From positions 62,001-126,000 of the forward strand of contig JAEUUJ010000018.1 in the NCBI GenBank assembly GCA_016786495.1: a DNA stretch of 64,000 nucleotides, given 5' to 3'. Position numbers and translations under genes: made by a program. This document shows, piece after piece, positions 8,963 to 17,248 of the stretch. How positions within the stretch are numbered: the stretch's first letter is position 1; each line of letters starts with the position of its first letter. A model generated the notes under the pieces. That model did no database searches. It saw nothing but the letters and a program-made list of their open reading frames with translations, and had not been told where the DNA came from. Source of the DNA: Cyclobacteriaceae bacterium (GTDB taxonomy: Bacteria; Bacteroidota; Bacteroidia; Cytophagales; Cyclobacteriaceae).

Positions 8963-8970
8963 CAAAAATA
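8963..8970 (-). promoter_or_regulatory. Candidate -7 promoter element of ndk
   Basis: Read on the minus strand this is TATTTTTG, a match to the Bacteroidota -7 consensus TAnnTTTG, about 29 bases before the ndk start codon. No clear -33 TTTG lies upstream. The start of transcription is inferred, not shown. Confidence 0.5.
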
Positions 8971-9042
8971 GCGTTTCCCGGCATTAATCCTCTAAAAATC
9001 TGGTGTTCAACTCAATAATCCTGAAATGCTGAAAATCCTGAT

Positions 9043-9050
9043 TATTTTTG
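9043..9050 (+). promoter_or_regulatory. Candidate -7 promoter element of the nrnA operon
   Basis: TATTTTTG matches the Bacteroidota consensus TAnnTTTG and is followed by CCC, as at the divergent ndk element. It lies 19 bases before the nrnA start codon, so the leader would be short. Confidence 0.5.
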
Positions 9051-9069
9051 CCCCTTCTTAATTGCGGAA

Positions 9070-10083
9070 ATGCAAAATATCCAACTGTTTAAGGCTTTCA
9101 TGGGTCAAACACGGCAAGTCGTGATTGTTACCCACCATAAGCCCGATGCCGATGCCCTGGGGTCGTCCCTTGGCCTGGCCGGATATTTAAACAAGAAGGG
9201 ACATTCCGTTACCGTAATCACCCCCAGCGACTACCCGGAATTTCTGCATTGGATGCCGGGTAATGCCGGAGTACTGGCCCTCGATAAAGGGAATCAGAAA
9301 CTGATCACCGAGAAGATCAATCAGGCCGAAATTATCTTTTGCCTGGATTTTTCTGCGCTTAACCGCGTTCAGGACTTGACAACTATTTTGCGGGACGCAC
9401 CAGGCAAGAAGGTGATGATTGATCACCACCTTGAGCCTGAAGGTTTTGCTGATTTTGTAAAATGGGACGTTCGCGCTGCCTCAACGGCACAACTGATTTT
9501 CAATCTGATTTGTGAACTAGGAGATGAGCACCTGATTGATGCTAACATTGCCGACTGCCTGTATGCCGGTTTAATGACTGATACCGGTAGCTTCCGGCAT
9601 TCAAATACGCGCCACGAAGAGTTTGCGGTAGCCGGTGAACTGGTGAGGCTTGGCGCGGATCCTTCGAAAGTTTCGAAGCTCATCTATGATACCAATACGC
9701 TCGAGCGTTTGCGCCTGATGGGATTTGTGTTGAGCGAGAAATTGAAAGTTCTGCCCGAATACCGGACAGCGTATATGACACTTTCCGCAGATGAGCTGAA
9801 ACGCCTTGGCTCACAAACGGGTGATACGGAAGGCTTGGTGAATTACGGACTGTCGATAAAAGGCATTAAACTTTCCGTGATGATTCACGAACGCAAAGAC
9901 AGCGTTAAGCTTTCGCTTCGCTCACTGGGTGAATTTTCGGTAAACGAAATGGCGCGCAAGCACTTTGAGGGAGGCGGACACCGGAATGCATCGGGGGGAA
10001 GTTCATCGCTTTCGCTGGACCAAACGCTACAGAAATTTTTATCCATTCTTCCGGAATACAAAGATCAATTAAACAAAGACTAA
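9070..10083 (+). CDS. nrnA: DHH-family phosphoesterase (nanoRNase / pAp phosphatase)
   Basis: A 337-residue DHH/DHHA1 enzyme. The first metal motif is VTHHKPDADALGSSLG near residue 20. The DHH motif (MIDHHLEPEG) is near residue 119. GLMTDTGSFRHSNT near 165 gives further ligands. The DHHA1 domain has GGGHRNASGG near 300. NrnA enzymes degrade two- to five-base RNA fragments and dephosphorylate pAp. It is cytoplasmic and is the first gene of an operon with two FKBP lipoproteins, rdgB and udk, where RNA turnover, nucleotide clean-up and pyrimidine salvage fit together. Confidence 0.92.
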   Translation: MQNIQLFKAFMGQTRQVVIVTHHKPDADALGSSLGLAGYLNKKGHSVTVITPSDYPEFLHWMPGNAGVLALDKGNQKLITEKINQAEIIFCLDFSALNRVQDLTTILRDAPGKKVMIDHHLEPEGFADFVKWDVRAASTAQLIFNLICELGDEHLIDANIADCLYAGLMTDTGSFRHSNTRHEEFAVAGELVRLGADPSKVSKLIYDTNTLERLRLMGFVLSEKLKVLPEYRTAYMTLSADELKRLGSQTGDTEGLVNYGLSIKGIKLSVMIHERKDSVKLSLRSLGEFSVNEMARKHFEGGGHRNASGGSSSLSLDQTLQKFLSILPEYKDQLNKD

Positions 10084-10105
10084 CAAATTTTATAAAACAA
10101 TAATT

Positions 10106-11068
10106 ATGAGAGTAACGAAAATACTGATCGGGTTAATGCTTGTTTTGTGTGTTGCCTGCGACAAATCAGAAAGAGAAACCCCGAACGGTTTTAAATATAA
10201 ACTGGTGAAAGAAGGATCGGGAAGCCCTGCGAAAGTGGGTGACGTATTGCTGTTCAATTTTGTTTTTAAAGATTCAAAGGATTCTGTGTGGCGTAACACC
10301 TATGAGGGAGACTTCCCGCAGTACATCCCGATGCCGGATACGGCTGGCATGAAAAACGAAGACGGCATGACACAAATGTTGCGCGAACTCAGGGTTGGCG
10401 ACAGTGCCGTGGTGAACATTCACATCAAGGATTTTTTCAAAGACATCGTTCGGGCTCCTATTCCGCCACAGTTCGATTCTACATTAACCTTCATCTATCA
10501 AATCAAAGCTGAAAAAATCATGACGCGCGATTCGTTCATGACGTATCAGCAAAATTTTTATCAGAAAAAGCAAAAAGCACAGTGGGCGAAAGATTCTGTA
10601 GCAATCGAAAACTATCTGGCTAAAAACAACATCAAAGCTCAGCGCACGGAGTCTGGCGTCTACTACGTGATCACCCAGCCAGGAAAGGGCGAGAACGGGC
10701 AAACTGGCCAGTACGTGAGTGTCAACTACACAGGCTACACGCTGGAAGGCAAGTATTTTGATACCAGCGTAAAAGAGGTGGCGTTGAAAAACGGATTATA
10801 CAATGCGCAACGCGAACAGTATATGCCGTACGGCCCGTACGAGGTGACAATCGACAGAAGCAGCGTAATAAGAGGCTGGCATGAAGCGTTAAAGGTATTG
10901 AACAAAGGTGCTAAGGCTACGATATTGGTACCTTCTGCATTAGCCTATGGCGACCAACGCAGAAGCGAGGTGATTAAAGAAAATGAGGTTTTAGTCTTCG
11001 ATCTGGAAGTGGTGGATTTGAGGGCTGAAAAACCTGAAAATACAAATCAAAAAAAAGGTAAAAAATGA
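10106..11068 (+). CDS. FKBP-type peptidyl-prolyl isomerase lipoprotein (first of pair)
   Basis: A 320-residue protein with a lipoprotein-like signal (LMLVLCVAC, acylated Cys19). It holds two FKBP-like domains. The first, about residues 28-140, is divergent. The second, about 175-305, is canonical, with VSVNYTGYTLEGKYFDTS, VIRGWHEALKVL and LVPSALAYGD. It should catalyse proline isomerisation or act as a chaperone in the periplasm. A lysine-rich tail ends the protein. It overlaps the next FKBP gene by four bases (ATGA). The pair probably arose by duplication and divergence. Confidence 0.88.
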   Translation: MRVTKILIGLMLVLCVACDKSERETPNGFKYKLVKEGSGSPAKVGDVLLFNFVFKDSKDSVWRNTYEGDFPQYIPMPDTAGMKNEDGMTQMLRELRVGDSAVVNIHIKDFFKDIVRAPIPPQFDSTLTFIYQIKAEKIMTRDSFMTYQQNFYQKKQKAQWAKDSVAIENYLAKNNIKAQRTESGVYYVITQPGKGENGQTGQYVSVNYTGYTLEGKYFDTSVKEVALKNGLYNAQREQYMPYGPYEVTIDRSSVIRGWHEALKVLNKGAKATILVPSALAYGDQRRSEVIKENEVLVFDLEVVDLRAEKPENTNQKKGKK

Positions 11069-12024
11069 AAAGCAGGTTATTGAGTAGTTTGGTTTTGTTG
11101 GCAGGGTTCGCCCTGGTGCTGGGATCTTGCCTGAACGATGATAGCATCACTCCGTATCAACGGTTGCAGAAGGATCTTGCCAAGATTGAGGAGTATCTGG
11201 TAGCCAATCCACCGGCTGCATCGGACATTGTTGTGCGCGATGCGTCAGGAGTAACACTGGTGATTACCGACAGGCCCGCTTATGACATCACGGGCGCAGA
11301 GCCGGTACCCATGCAACCCACTCCGGAGAATATCATTCGCGTGGCCTATGTGGGCCGCCTGTTGAATGGAACGCAATTCGATGCGGATGACTCGTACACC
11401 TTCACACTCACAAACACCGATGCAGGTGGTTCGGATGTGATTTCCGGCTGGAAGATCGCGCTGGGTTTAATGACTGAGGGGATGAAAGCAACGGTATTCA
11501 TCCCATCCGGGTTGGCATACGGCAGCCGCGGTTCGGGATCAATTGGTGCCAATCAGGTGTTGGTTTTTGATCTGGATCTGAAAGAAATCGACAGATCGAA
11601 TGAAGAGCCACGCTTCACAACCGACAAGACAAAAATATCGGCATACCTGGAAGCGGTAGAAAATGTAGTGGTTCATCCGAACGGGTTCAGTTATATTCTT
11701 CAGTCGATCGGATCAGGCCAGCGGCCGGACATGTATGATGAGGTTAAGGTAAAGTTTACCGGCAAAGTATTAAATGCTGATAATACCGAAACCACCTTTG
11801 CTCAGGATGTCACTCAGGGACCTGTGAACATTTTCAGCAGCCGGCCAGCTAATTACATTCACGGGATTGCACTCGGTCTTCAGTTAATGCAACAAGGTGA
11901 CAAAGCTACATTCTATCTTCCTTCAGCGTTGGGATACGGCCCCGGCACAACAAGCGGAGTTTCTGCTAACTCAAATCTTATCTTTGAGATTGAGCTCCTT
12001 GAGGTAATCCCGAACGGACAATGA
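11065..12024 (+). CDS. FKBP-type peptidyl-prolyl isomerase lipoprotein (second of pair)
   Basis: A 319-residue lipoprotein with lipobox LGSC followed by acidic residues (CLNDD), a placement often seen in exported Bacteroidota lipoproteins. Two FKBP domains are visible. The first, at about residues 88-178, has IRVAYVGRLLNGTQFDA and FIPSGLAYGSRGSG. The second, at about 222-318, has VKVKFTGKVL and YLPSALGYGPGTTSG. It is a periplasmic or outer-membrane isomerase/chaperone. It overlaps both neighbours by four bases, so translation is probably coupled from nrnA to udk. Confidence 0.88.
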   Translation: MKSRLLSSLVLLAGFALVLGSCLNDDSITPYQRLQKDLAKIEEYLVANPPAASDIVVRDASGVTLVITDRPAYDITGAEPVPMQPTPENIIRVAYVGRLLNGTQFDADDSYTFTLTNTDAGGSDVISGWKIALGLMTEGMKATVFIPSGLAYGSRGSGSIGANQVLVFDLDLKEIDRSNEEPRFTTDKTKISAYLEAVENVVVHPNGFSYILQSIGSGQRPDMYDEVKVKFTGKVLNADNTETTFAQDVTQGPVNIFSSRPANYIHGIALGLQLMQQGDKATFYLPSALGYGPGTTSGVSANSNLIFEIELLEVIPNGQ

Positions 12025-12605
12025 AAGCGCTCTGTTTCGCTACGAATAACAAGTATAAAACAGAAGAAATCAGGGCCCTGCTTGGGCCCTTTTTTCTGCT
12101 AAAGAATTTGAAGGACATCGCCTGTACCGAAGAACTGCCGGAAACCCAACCGACAATTGAAGGCAATGCCCGTCAGAAAGCTCAATATGTTTTCGACCAC
12201 TATGGTATAGCTTGTTTTGCGGACGATACCGGTCTGGAGGTGGAGTCGTTGAATGGAGAACCCGGTGTTTATTCTGCGCGATATGCCGGGGATCACCGCA
12301 GCGATCACGACAACATTCAACTTTTGCTTTCGCGGCTGGAAAATAGCGTTAACCGGAAAGCCCGCTTTAAGACCGTGATATCATGGATTGACGGGGAAAC
12401 AACCGAAAGTTTTGAAGGTCTTGTGTACGGAACGATCATTTCTGCTCCGCGCGGATCCAACGGCTTTGGATACGACCCGGTGTTCGTGCCGGATGGCTTC
12501 GATAAGACCTTTGCTGAAATGGATCTGGCTGAAAAAAATTTAATCAGCCATCGCGGGATAGCTGTGAAAAAACTGATTAATTTTCTTCGCGGGAAATACT
12601 CATGA
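12021..12605 (+). CDS. rdgB: Non-canonical purine NTP pyrophosphatase (RdgB/HAM1)
   Basis: A 194-residue house-cleaning enzyme that hydrolyses dITP, ITP and XTP to monophosphates. The family motifs are all present: FATNNKYKTEEI at the N-terminus, PTIEGNARQKA near residue 47, CFADDTGLEVESLNGEPGVYSARYAG-type core (ADDTGLEVE near 67), GFGYDPVF near 150 and SHRGIAVKKL near the end. It is cytoplasmic and dimeric in the family. The length is normal. It overlaps both neighbours by four bases. Confidence 0.95.
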   Translation: MKALCFATNNKYKTEEIRALLGPFFLLKNLKDIACTEELPETQPTIEGNARQKAQYVFDHYGIACFADDTGLEVESLNGEPGVYSARYAGDHRSDHDNIQLLLSRLENSVNRKARFKTVISWIDGETTESFEGLVYGTIISAPRGSNGFGYDPVFVPDGFDKTFAEMDLAEKNLISHRGIAVKKLINFLRGKYS

Positions 12606-13222
12606 CAAAACCATTCACCATTGGAATTACCGGAGGAAGCGGATCGGGCAAGACGTTCTTTATTAAGAATCTGGAAAGTCGTTTTACCGACAGTGAGCTC
12701 TGCCTGATTTCGCAGGATCACTACTACCATCCGCGTGAAATGCAACAACACGATGAACGCGGCATCAAAAACTTTGATCTCCCCGAGTCAATCGATCATC
12801 GTCAATTCCAGCTTGACATCCAGACGCTCAAACGCGGAGAGGTACTCAGGAAAAAAGAGTATACGTTCAATAACCCCAATGTGACTCCAAAAATTCTGGA
12901 GTTTAAACCTGCTCCGGTAATTATTGTGGAAGGTTTGTTTGTCCAATATTTCCCCGACCTGGAGCAGGAACTTGATTTAAAAATCTTCATCGAAGCAAAA
13001 GATCACGTCAAACTTAGTCGCCGGATCAAGCGCGATAATGAAGAACGCGGCTATGATCTGGAGGATGTATTGTATCGCTACGAGAACCATGTAATGCCGG
13101 TGTACGAAACGCTCATCAAGCCGCTGAAGCACCGGGCCGACATCGTAATACCCAATAACAGCAATTTTAACAGGGCCCTCGACTTCCTGGCACCGGCCAT
13201 CAGGGCTAAAATTGCAGGCTAA
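12602..13222 (+). CDS. udk: Uridine kinase
   Basis: A 206-residue P-loop kinase that phosphorylates uridine and cytidine to the monophosphates. Walker A is GGSGSGKTFF at about residues 10-19. The catalytic acid is in LISQDHYY near 40. IIVEGLFV near 105 is the Walker B region. RRIKRDNEERGYD near 140 forms the lid. It is the last gene of the overlapping nrnA operon and sits next to rdgB, consistent with nucleotide salvage. No terminator hairpin is obvious before the next gene. Confidence 0.93.
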   Translation: MTKPFTIGITGGSGSGKTFFIKNLESRFTDSELCLISQDHYYHPREMQQHDERGIKNFDLPESIDHRQFQLDIQTLKRGEVLRKKEYTFNNPNVTPKILEFKPAPVIIVEGLFVQYFPDLEQELDLKIFIEAKDHVKLSRRIKRDNEERGYDLEDVLYRYENHVMPVYETLIKPLKHRADIVIPNNSNFNRALDFLAPAIRAKIAG

Positions 13223-13260
13223 TTTTTTCGGACCCGACTTTCATTTTTAACGTATTTCCC

Positions 13261-13268
13261 TACTTTTG
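13261..13268 (+). promoter_or_regulatory. Candidate -7 promoter element before the small membrane protein gene
   Basis: TACTTTTG matches TAnnTTTG exactly. It ends only seven bases before the GTG at 13276, so a transcript starting from it would be leaderless or nearly so. Confidence 0.45.
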
Positions 13269-13275
13269 TAACCCC

Positions 13276-13647
13276 GTGAAAAAGTCTGGAAAATATCGTC
13301 TCTTCACCCTGCTGGCCGGAACGCTGACCGCTGCGGTGATCGTATTTACCCAACTTTTCTACTTCCAGGCTGCCACCTACTGCCAGGAAAAGGCTCAGAC
13401 TCAGCAAAAAGAAAAGGAGTCACCGGTAAAAAATGGAAAGGAAACCAGCAGCCAACAGGCGTATATCTCCATTCCGTCTAACACCATAACTTCCATTTCT
13501 GCAATTGAATTAAGCGATGGACTTTCGTTTGTACAGGAAATTCTCGGCGAACCGCAGGAGAATGAACCGGCAGCGGAAACGCCCGCGCTGGCGAACAGAT
13601 TCTTCTATACGCTGTTCCGTTTCATCATCGCTTCGAACGCGCCCTGA
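13276..13647 (+). CDS. Small single-span exported/membrane protein, unknown function
   Basis: A 123-residue protein, read from a GTG. A basic start (MKKSGKYR) leads into one hydrophobic segment at about residues 9-32. A lysine/glutamate-rich linker at about 35-60 follows, then a polar region and a weakly hydrophobic end (FFYTLFRFIIA). The first segment could be a membrane anchor or an uncleaved signal. I do not recognise a family. It lies between udk and secDF, and a perfect -7 element directly before it suggests its own promoter. Confidence 0.6.
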   Translation: MKKSGKYRLFTLLAGTLTAAVIVFTQLFYFQAATYCQEKAQTQQKEKESPVKNGKETSSQQAYISIPSNTITSISAIELSDGLSFVQEILGEPQENEPAAETPALANRFFYTLFRFIIASNAP

Positions 13648-13722
13648 TTTTTATTGCGCATTTTTTTCCTGCCCGAATTCCGGGCCATCACGTGTATTTA
13701 ATCAATTCTCAAACTTATAACC

Positions 13723-16653
13723 ATGCAAAACAAAGGACTAGTCGTTATTCTAACGGTTGTTATTTCACTGCTTTGCTTCTACTACCTGTCGTTTACATTA
13801 ATATCGCGCAGTGTACAGAAGGATGCCGTGGAGTACGCCACAACAATGAAAGGAGAGGTTGACCTCCTCAAAAAACAAGCATACCTCGATTCGGTTTGGA
13901 ACAAGCCGGTTTACAACATGCTGGGTCTTCGTGACTACACCTATAAAGAAGTAAAAAACAGTGAGATCAGCCTTGGCCTCGACTTACAGGGCGGTATGCA
14001 CGTAACCCTCGAGGTTTCTCCGGTTGATATCATTCGCGGCCTTGCCGGAAACTCAACCGACTCGGCTTTCGTGAAAACACTTAACAAGACAATTGTTCAG
14101 CACAAAACCAGTCAGAAGGCTTTCGCGGATTTGTTTTTTGACAATTTCCGGAAAGACTATCCGAACAGAAAGTTCGCATCTATTTTTGCCAACGCTGCAA
14201 CCCGCGGCCGCATCAGCTTGCAAGACACCGATGAGCAGGTAGTATCAACTGTAAATAAAGAAGTTGAACAGGCTATCGACCGCTCATACACGATCCTCAG
14301 CAATCGTCTCGATCAGTTCGGAACATCGCAGCCAAACATTCAGCGCCTGATCGGCACCGAACGAATCCAGGTTGAAATTCCGGGTGCAGAAAACCCGCAG
14401 CGTGTTCGTAAACTGTTGCAGGGAGCAGCACGCCTTGAGTTCTGGGATGTTGTTGAACCCAATACACTCAATAATTCCTTCATTGCGATCAACGACCTGC
14501 TGGTGAAAGAGCAAAAGGCAAAAGCCAAAGCTACTCCGGGAAAAACCGAGACAGCCGACCTGTCGAAACAACTTTCAACAACCAGCGACACATCTTCCCT
14601 GCAAAATCAGCTTAGCAACTCGGTTGATAGCGCTACGAGCGGACTGGATTCTCTCCAGGCACTGAACGTGTCTCCGTTGTTTGCGTTGAGCAAGCCCGCA
14701 GGTGCTTTCCGTTACGAATTGAAAGACACGGCAGAAATTAATTCAATCTTAAAACGTCAGGACGTTAAGGCACTGTTGCCGCGTAACGTGAAGCCTTACT
14801 GGGCCAACAAGGCTGAAAAGCTAGGCAACCTGGATGAAGCGCTCGAACTTCACTTTCTGGATGTTGGAAGAAACAGCTTACCTCGTTTGACCGGTGAAGT
14901 GATCATTGACGCGAGCAGCGGTCTGGATCAAAAAACACGTCCGGCTGTATTCATGCGCATGAATGCAAAAGGTACACGTGAGTGGGCAAAATGGACGCGC
15001 GATGCAGCGCAGAAGCGCTCCCGCATTGCAATCGTAATGGACGACTATGTGTACTCTGCACCGGGTGTGAACGGTGAAATTCCAACCGGAAGCTCAGAGA
15101 TTGCCGGAAACTTTACCAACGATGAAGCAAAAGATTTGGCCAGCGTTCTGAAAGCAGGTTCACTCCCTGCGCCAACCCGCATTGTTGAATTTGCATCGGT
15201 AGGATCTACGCTCGGTCAGGAGGCCATCACCAACGGTTTGATTTCAATCGTGGCAGGCTTTATCGTGATTATCATCTTCATGTTTGTTGTGTACAGCAGC
15301 GCAGGCTGGGTAGCCGACTTAGCGGTAATCCTCAACTTGATTTTCCTGCTTGGGGTGTTAGCGTCTCTGAACGCATCCCTTACCCTTCCGGGTATTGCCG
15401 GTATCTTGCTTTCATTGGCAATTGCCGTTGATGCGAACGTGTTGATTAACGAACGTGTAAAAGAAGACCTGGCGACCGGAAAAGACTTTACAGCTTCGGT
15501 TCGTGCGGGTTATAAAAACGCATTCTCAGCGATTATCGACTCAAACGTTACTACATTGATCAAAGGTGCGGTGTTGTTGATTTTCGGATCGGGCCTCATC
15601 TACGGATTTGCCGTAACGCTCGTAATCGGTATTCTTTGTTCTTTCTTCACGTCTGTATTCTTCACACGCGTATTGTTTGAAGGTGTTATCAAACGCAGAA
15701 AGACAGTCAGCTTCTCACAGGCTTGGTCCAAGAACCTCTTCCGTTCGATCAACGTTAACTTCATCGGCAACCGTAAAATTTACTACGCTGTGTCATTGTC
15801 GGTGATCGTAGCCGGAATGATCGGACTCGCGATGAAAGGCTTGAATTATGGTGTCGACTTCAAAGGAGGTCGCAGCTATATCGTGGAATTTGAAAAGCCG
15901 GTTGACGCAAGTGCTATCCGCACTAACCTGACGGCAACTTTTGGTTCAGCTCCGGAAGTGAAGACCTACGGTTCTGACCAGCGCTATAAGATTACCACCG
16001 ACTATCTGGTGGAAGACGACTCTGAAAATGCAACGCTACAGGCCGAACAGGCACTTGAAACAGGTCTCGGAAAATTTGAAGGAAACAAATCGACCGTGTT
16101 GAGCCCGATTAAAGTCGGCCCGACAATCGCAAACGACACGAAGCTTTCGGCTGTGAAGTCGCTTACGGTGGCGGTTGTGTTGATGTTCCTGTATATCCTC
16201 ATCCGCTTCCGCAGATGGCAGTTTGCGATGGGAACCATGATCAGTTTGGTTCACACTGTGCTCATGGTACTTTCGATCTTTATTCTCCTGGAAAATGTGA
16301 TGCCGTTCTCACTTGAAATCGATCAGGCGTTTATTGCAGCCATCCTGACCGTTATCGGGTACTCCATCAACGACAGTGTGGTGGTGTTCGACCGTGTACG
16401 TGAGTTTCTCGCCGCCAAGCGCAGCGATGAAGATACGCCTTCGGTAGTAAACCGTGCGTTGAACGATACGCTCAGCCGTACGCTTATCACGGGTATGTCA
16501 ACCATTTTCGTAATCATCATCCTGTTCCTGTTTGGCGGTGAAACCATTAAAGGATTTACCTTTGCCATGCTGATCGGCGTATTGATTGGTACGTATTCAT
16601 CCTTGTGTATCGGTACCCCGGTATTGGTGGATTTGTCGAAGCGCGACAAGTAA
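13723..16653 (+). CDS. secDF: Protein translocase SecDF fusion
   Basis: A 976-residue inner-membrane protein joining SecD (about residues 1-620) and SecF (about 640-976), the usual Bacteroidota arrangement. The first helix is at residues 5-26. LGLDLQGGMHVTLEV near 90 is the SecD signature. A large periplasmic region has an insertion rich in K, A, S and T at about 265-310. LAIAVDANVLINERVKEDL near 567 and the SecF counterpart SINDSVVVFDRVREFL near 880 are the conserved helix-4 motifs with the proton-relay aspartates. It uses the proton gradient to pull preproteins out of SecYEG. Many exported proteins in this window depend on it. Confidence 0.97.
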   Translation: MQNKGLVVILTVVISLLCFYYLSFTLISRSVQKDAVEYATTMKGEVDLLKKQAYLDSVWNKPVYNMLGLRDYTYKEVKNSEISLGLDLQGGMHVTLEVSPVDIIRGLAGNSTDSAFVKTLNKTIVQHKTSQKAFADLFFDNFRKDYPNRKFASIFANAATRGRISLQDTDEQVVSTVNKEVEQAIDRSYTILSNRLDQFGTSQPNIQRLIGTERIQVEIPGAENPQRVRKLLQGAARLEFWDVVEPNTLNNSFIAINDLLVKEQKAKAKATPGKTETADLSKQLSTTSDTSSLQNQLSNSVDSATSGLDSLQALNVSPLFALSKPAGAFRYELKDTAEINSILKRQDVKALLPRNVKPYWANKAEKLGNLDEALELHFLDVGRNSLPRLTGEVIIDASSGLDQKTRPAVFMRMNAKGTREWAKWTRDAAQKRSRIAIVMDDYVYSAPGVNGEIPTGSSEIAGNFTNDEAKDLASVLKAGSLPAPTRIVEFASVGSTLGQEAITNGLISIVAGFIVIIIFMFVVYSSAGWVADLAVILNLIFLLGVLASLNASLTLPGIAGILLSLAIAVDANVLINERVKEDLATGKDFTASVRAGYKNAFSAIIDSNVTTLIKGAVLLIFGSGLIYGFAVTLVIGILCSFFTSVFFTRVLFEGVIKRRKTVSFSQAWSKNLFRSINVNFIGNRKIYYAVSLSVIVAGMIGLAMKGLNYGVDFKGGRSYIVEFEKPVDASAIRTNLTATFGSAPEVKTYGSDQRYKITTDYLVEDDSENATLQAEQALETGLGKFEGNKSTVLSPIKVGPTIANDTKLSAVKSLTVAVVLMFLYILIRFRRWQFAMGTMISLVHTVLMVLSIFILLENVMPFSLEIDQAFIAAILTVIGYSINDSVVVFDRVREFLAAKRSDEDTPSVVNRALNDTLSRTLITGMSTIFVIIILFLFGGETIKGFTFAMLIGVLIGTYSSLCIGTPVLVDLSKRDK

Positions 16654-16676
16654 TAGTATTTTAAGGTTTTTATTTT

Positions 16677-16710
16677 AAAGCTCTGGTCTGAAATGGCCGG
16701 GGCTTTTTTT
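16677..16710 (+). terminator. Rho-independent terminator of secDF
   Basis: The arm AAAGCTCTGG (16677-16686) pairs with CCGGGGCTTT (16697-16706) with two G-U wobbles, and a T tract follows. It lies 24 bases after the secDF stop codon and marks the left edge of the accessory region. Confidence 0.85.
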
Positions 16711-16734
16711 ATCTTGTGAGTAAAGAGAAACTCT

Positions 16735-17134
16735 ATGTACGAAATCATTGATGCCCCGGAAAGGGAGGAGCGGACACTTAATTATGCCGGCTTTTGGATT
16801 CGGGTAGCTGCCTACCTGATCGACTCTGTGGTATTGTGGCTTGTAAACGTTGTTGTTTCCTACATAATTTTTCAAAGCTATAGTATATATCAGTCTAACT
16901 TGACTTTATCGTTAGTCTCGATTGTGATTGCTGCAACATATTTTGCCTTGATGGAAAGTTCAGAACGACAGGGTACGCTGTGTAAAATTACCGTAGGCGT
17001 AAAGAGTTGATAATAACCGAGGCTCGTTCAAGATTTCTAGTTTTTATTACGCTATCTTTTTTTTTTGAAAAGGTAAGGCTAGAGAAGGAATTGCCTTTTG
17101 GGAGTTTATGGTAATAGGAGTTTCTTACATTTGA
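16735..17134 (+). pseudogene. RDD-family membrane protein, frameshifted and truncated
   Basis: The intact first frame (16735-17010, 91 residues) starts like an RDD protein: LNYAGFWIRVAAYLIDS contains the R...DD-type helix. A second hydrophobic segment and FALMESSERQGTLCKITVGVK follow. In RDD proteins this last block normally continues as a V-D-x-N-G-x-x-I-S-F stretch. Here the frame stops, but the +1 frame from 17006 reads VDNNRGSFKISSFYYAI, which is the expected continuation. That frame meets a stop inside a ten-T run (17057-17066). I read this as a decayed gene with a frameshift near 17002-17006. A deliberate short protein is possible but less likely. Confidence 0.65.
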
Positions 17135-17192
17135 TGTTGAAATTATTGAGATTGTGGTAAAAACATACACTCAATGAGGCCGAAGGAAGCAT

Positions 17193-17200
17193 CATCTTTG
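17193..17200 (+). promoter_or_regulatory. Candidate promoter of the YD-repeat cassette
   Basis: CATCTTTG differs from the Bacteroidota -7 consensus TAnnTTTG at the first base. It lies 49 bases before the ATG at 17249. A second near match (TATATTTA, about 17223) lies closer. Either would make 17249, not the upstream in-frame ATG at 17174, the true start. The region 17135-17192 shows nothing else. Confidence 0.3.
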
Positions 17201-17248
17201 CCTATTAATAGTTGTGGATTGGTATATTTAGAAAAAAACCTCATCCCC

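Noticed and set aside
17174-17248. Upstream in-frame start of the fibre protein
   Set aside because: It would put 25 polar residues before a good signal peptide and overlaps the likely promoter element.
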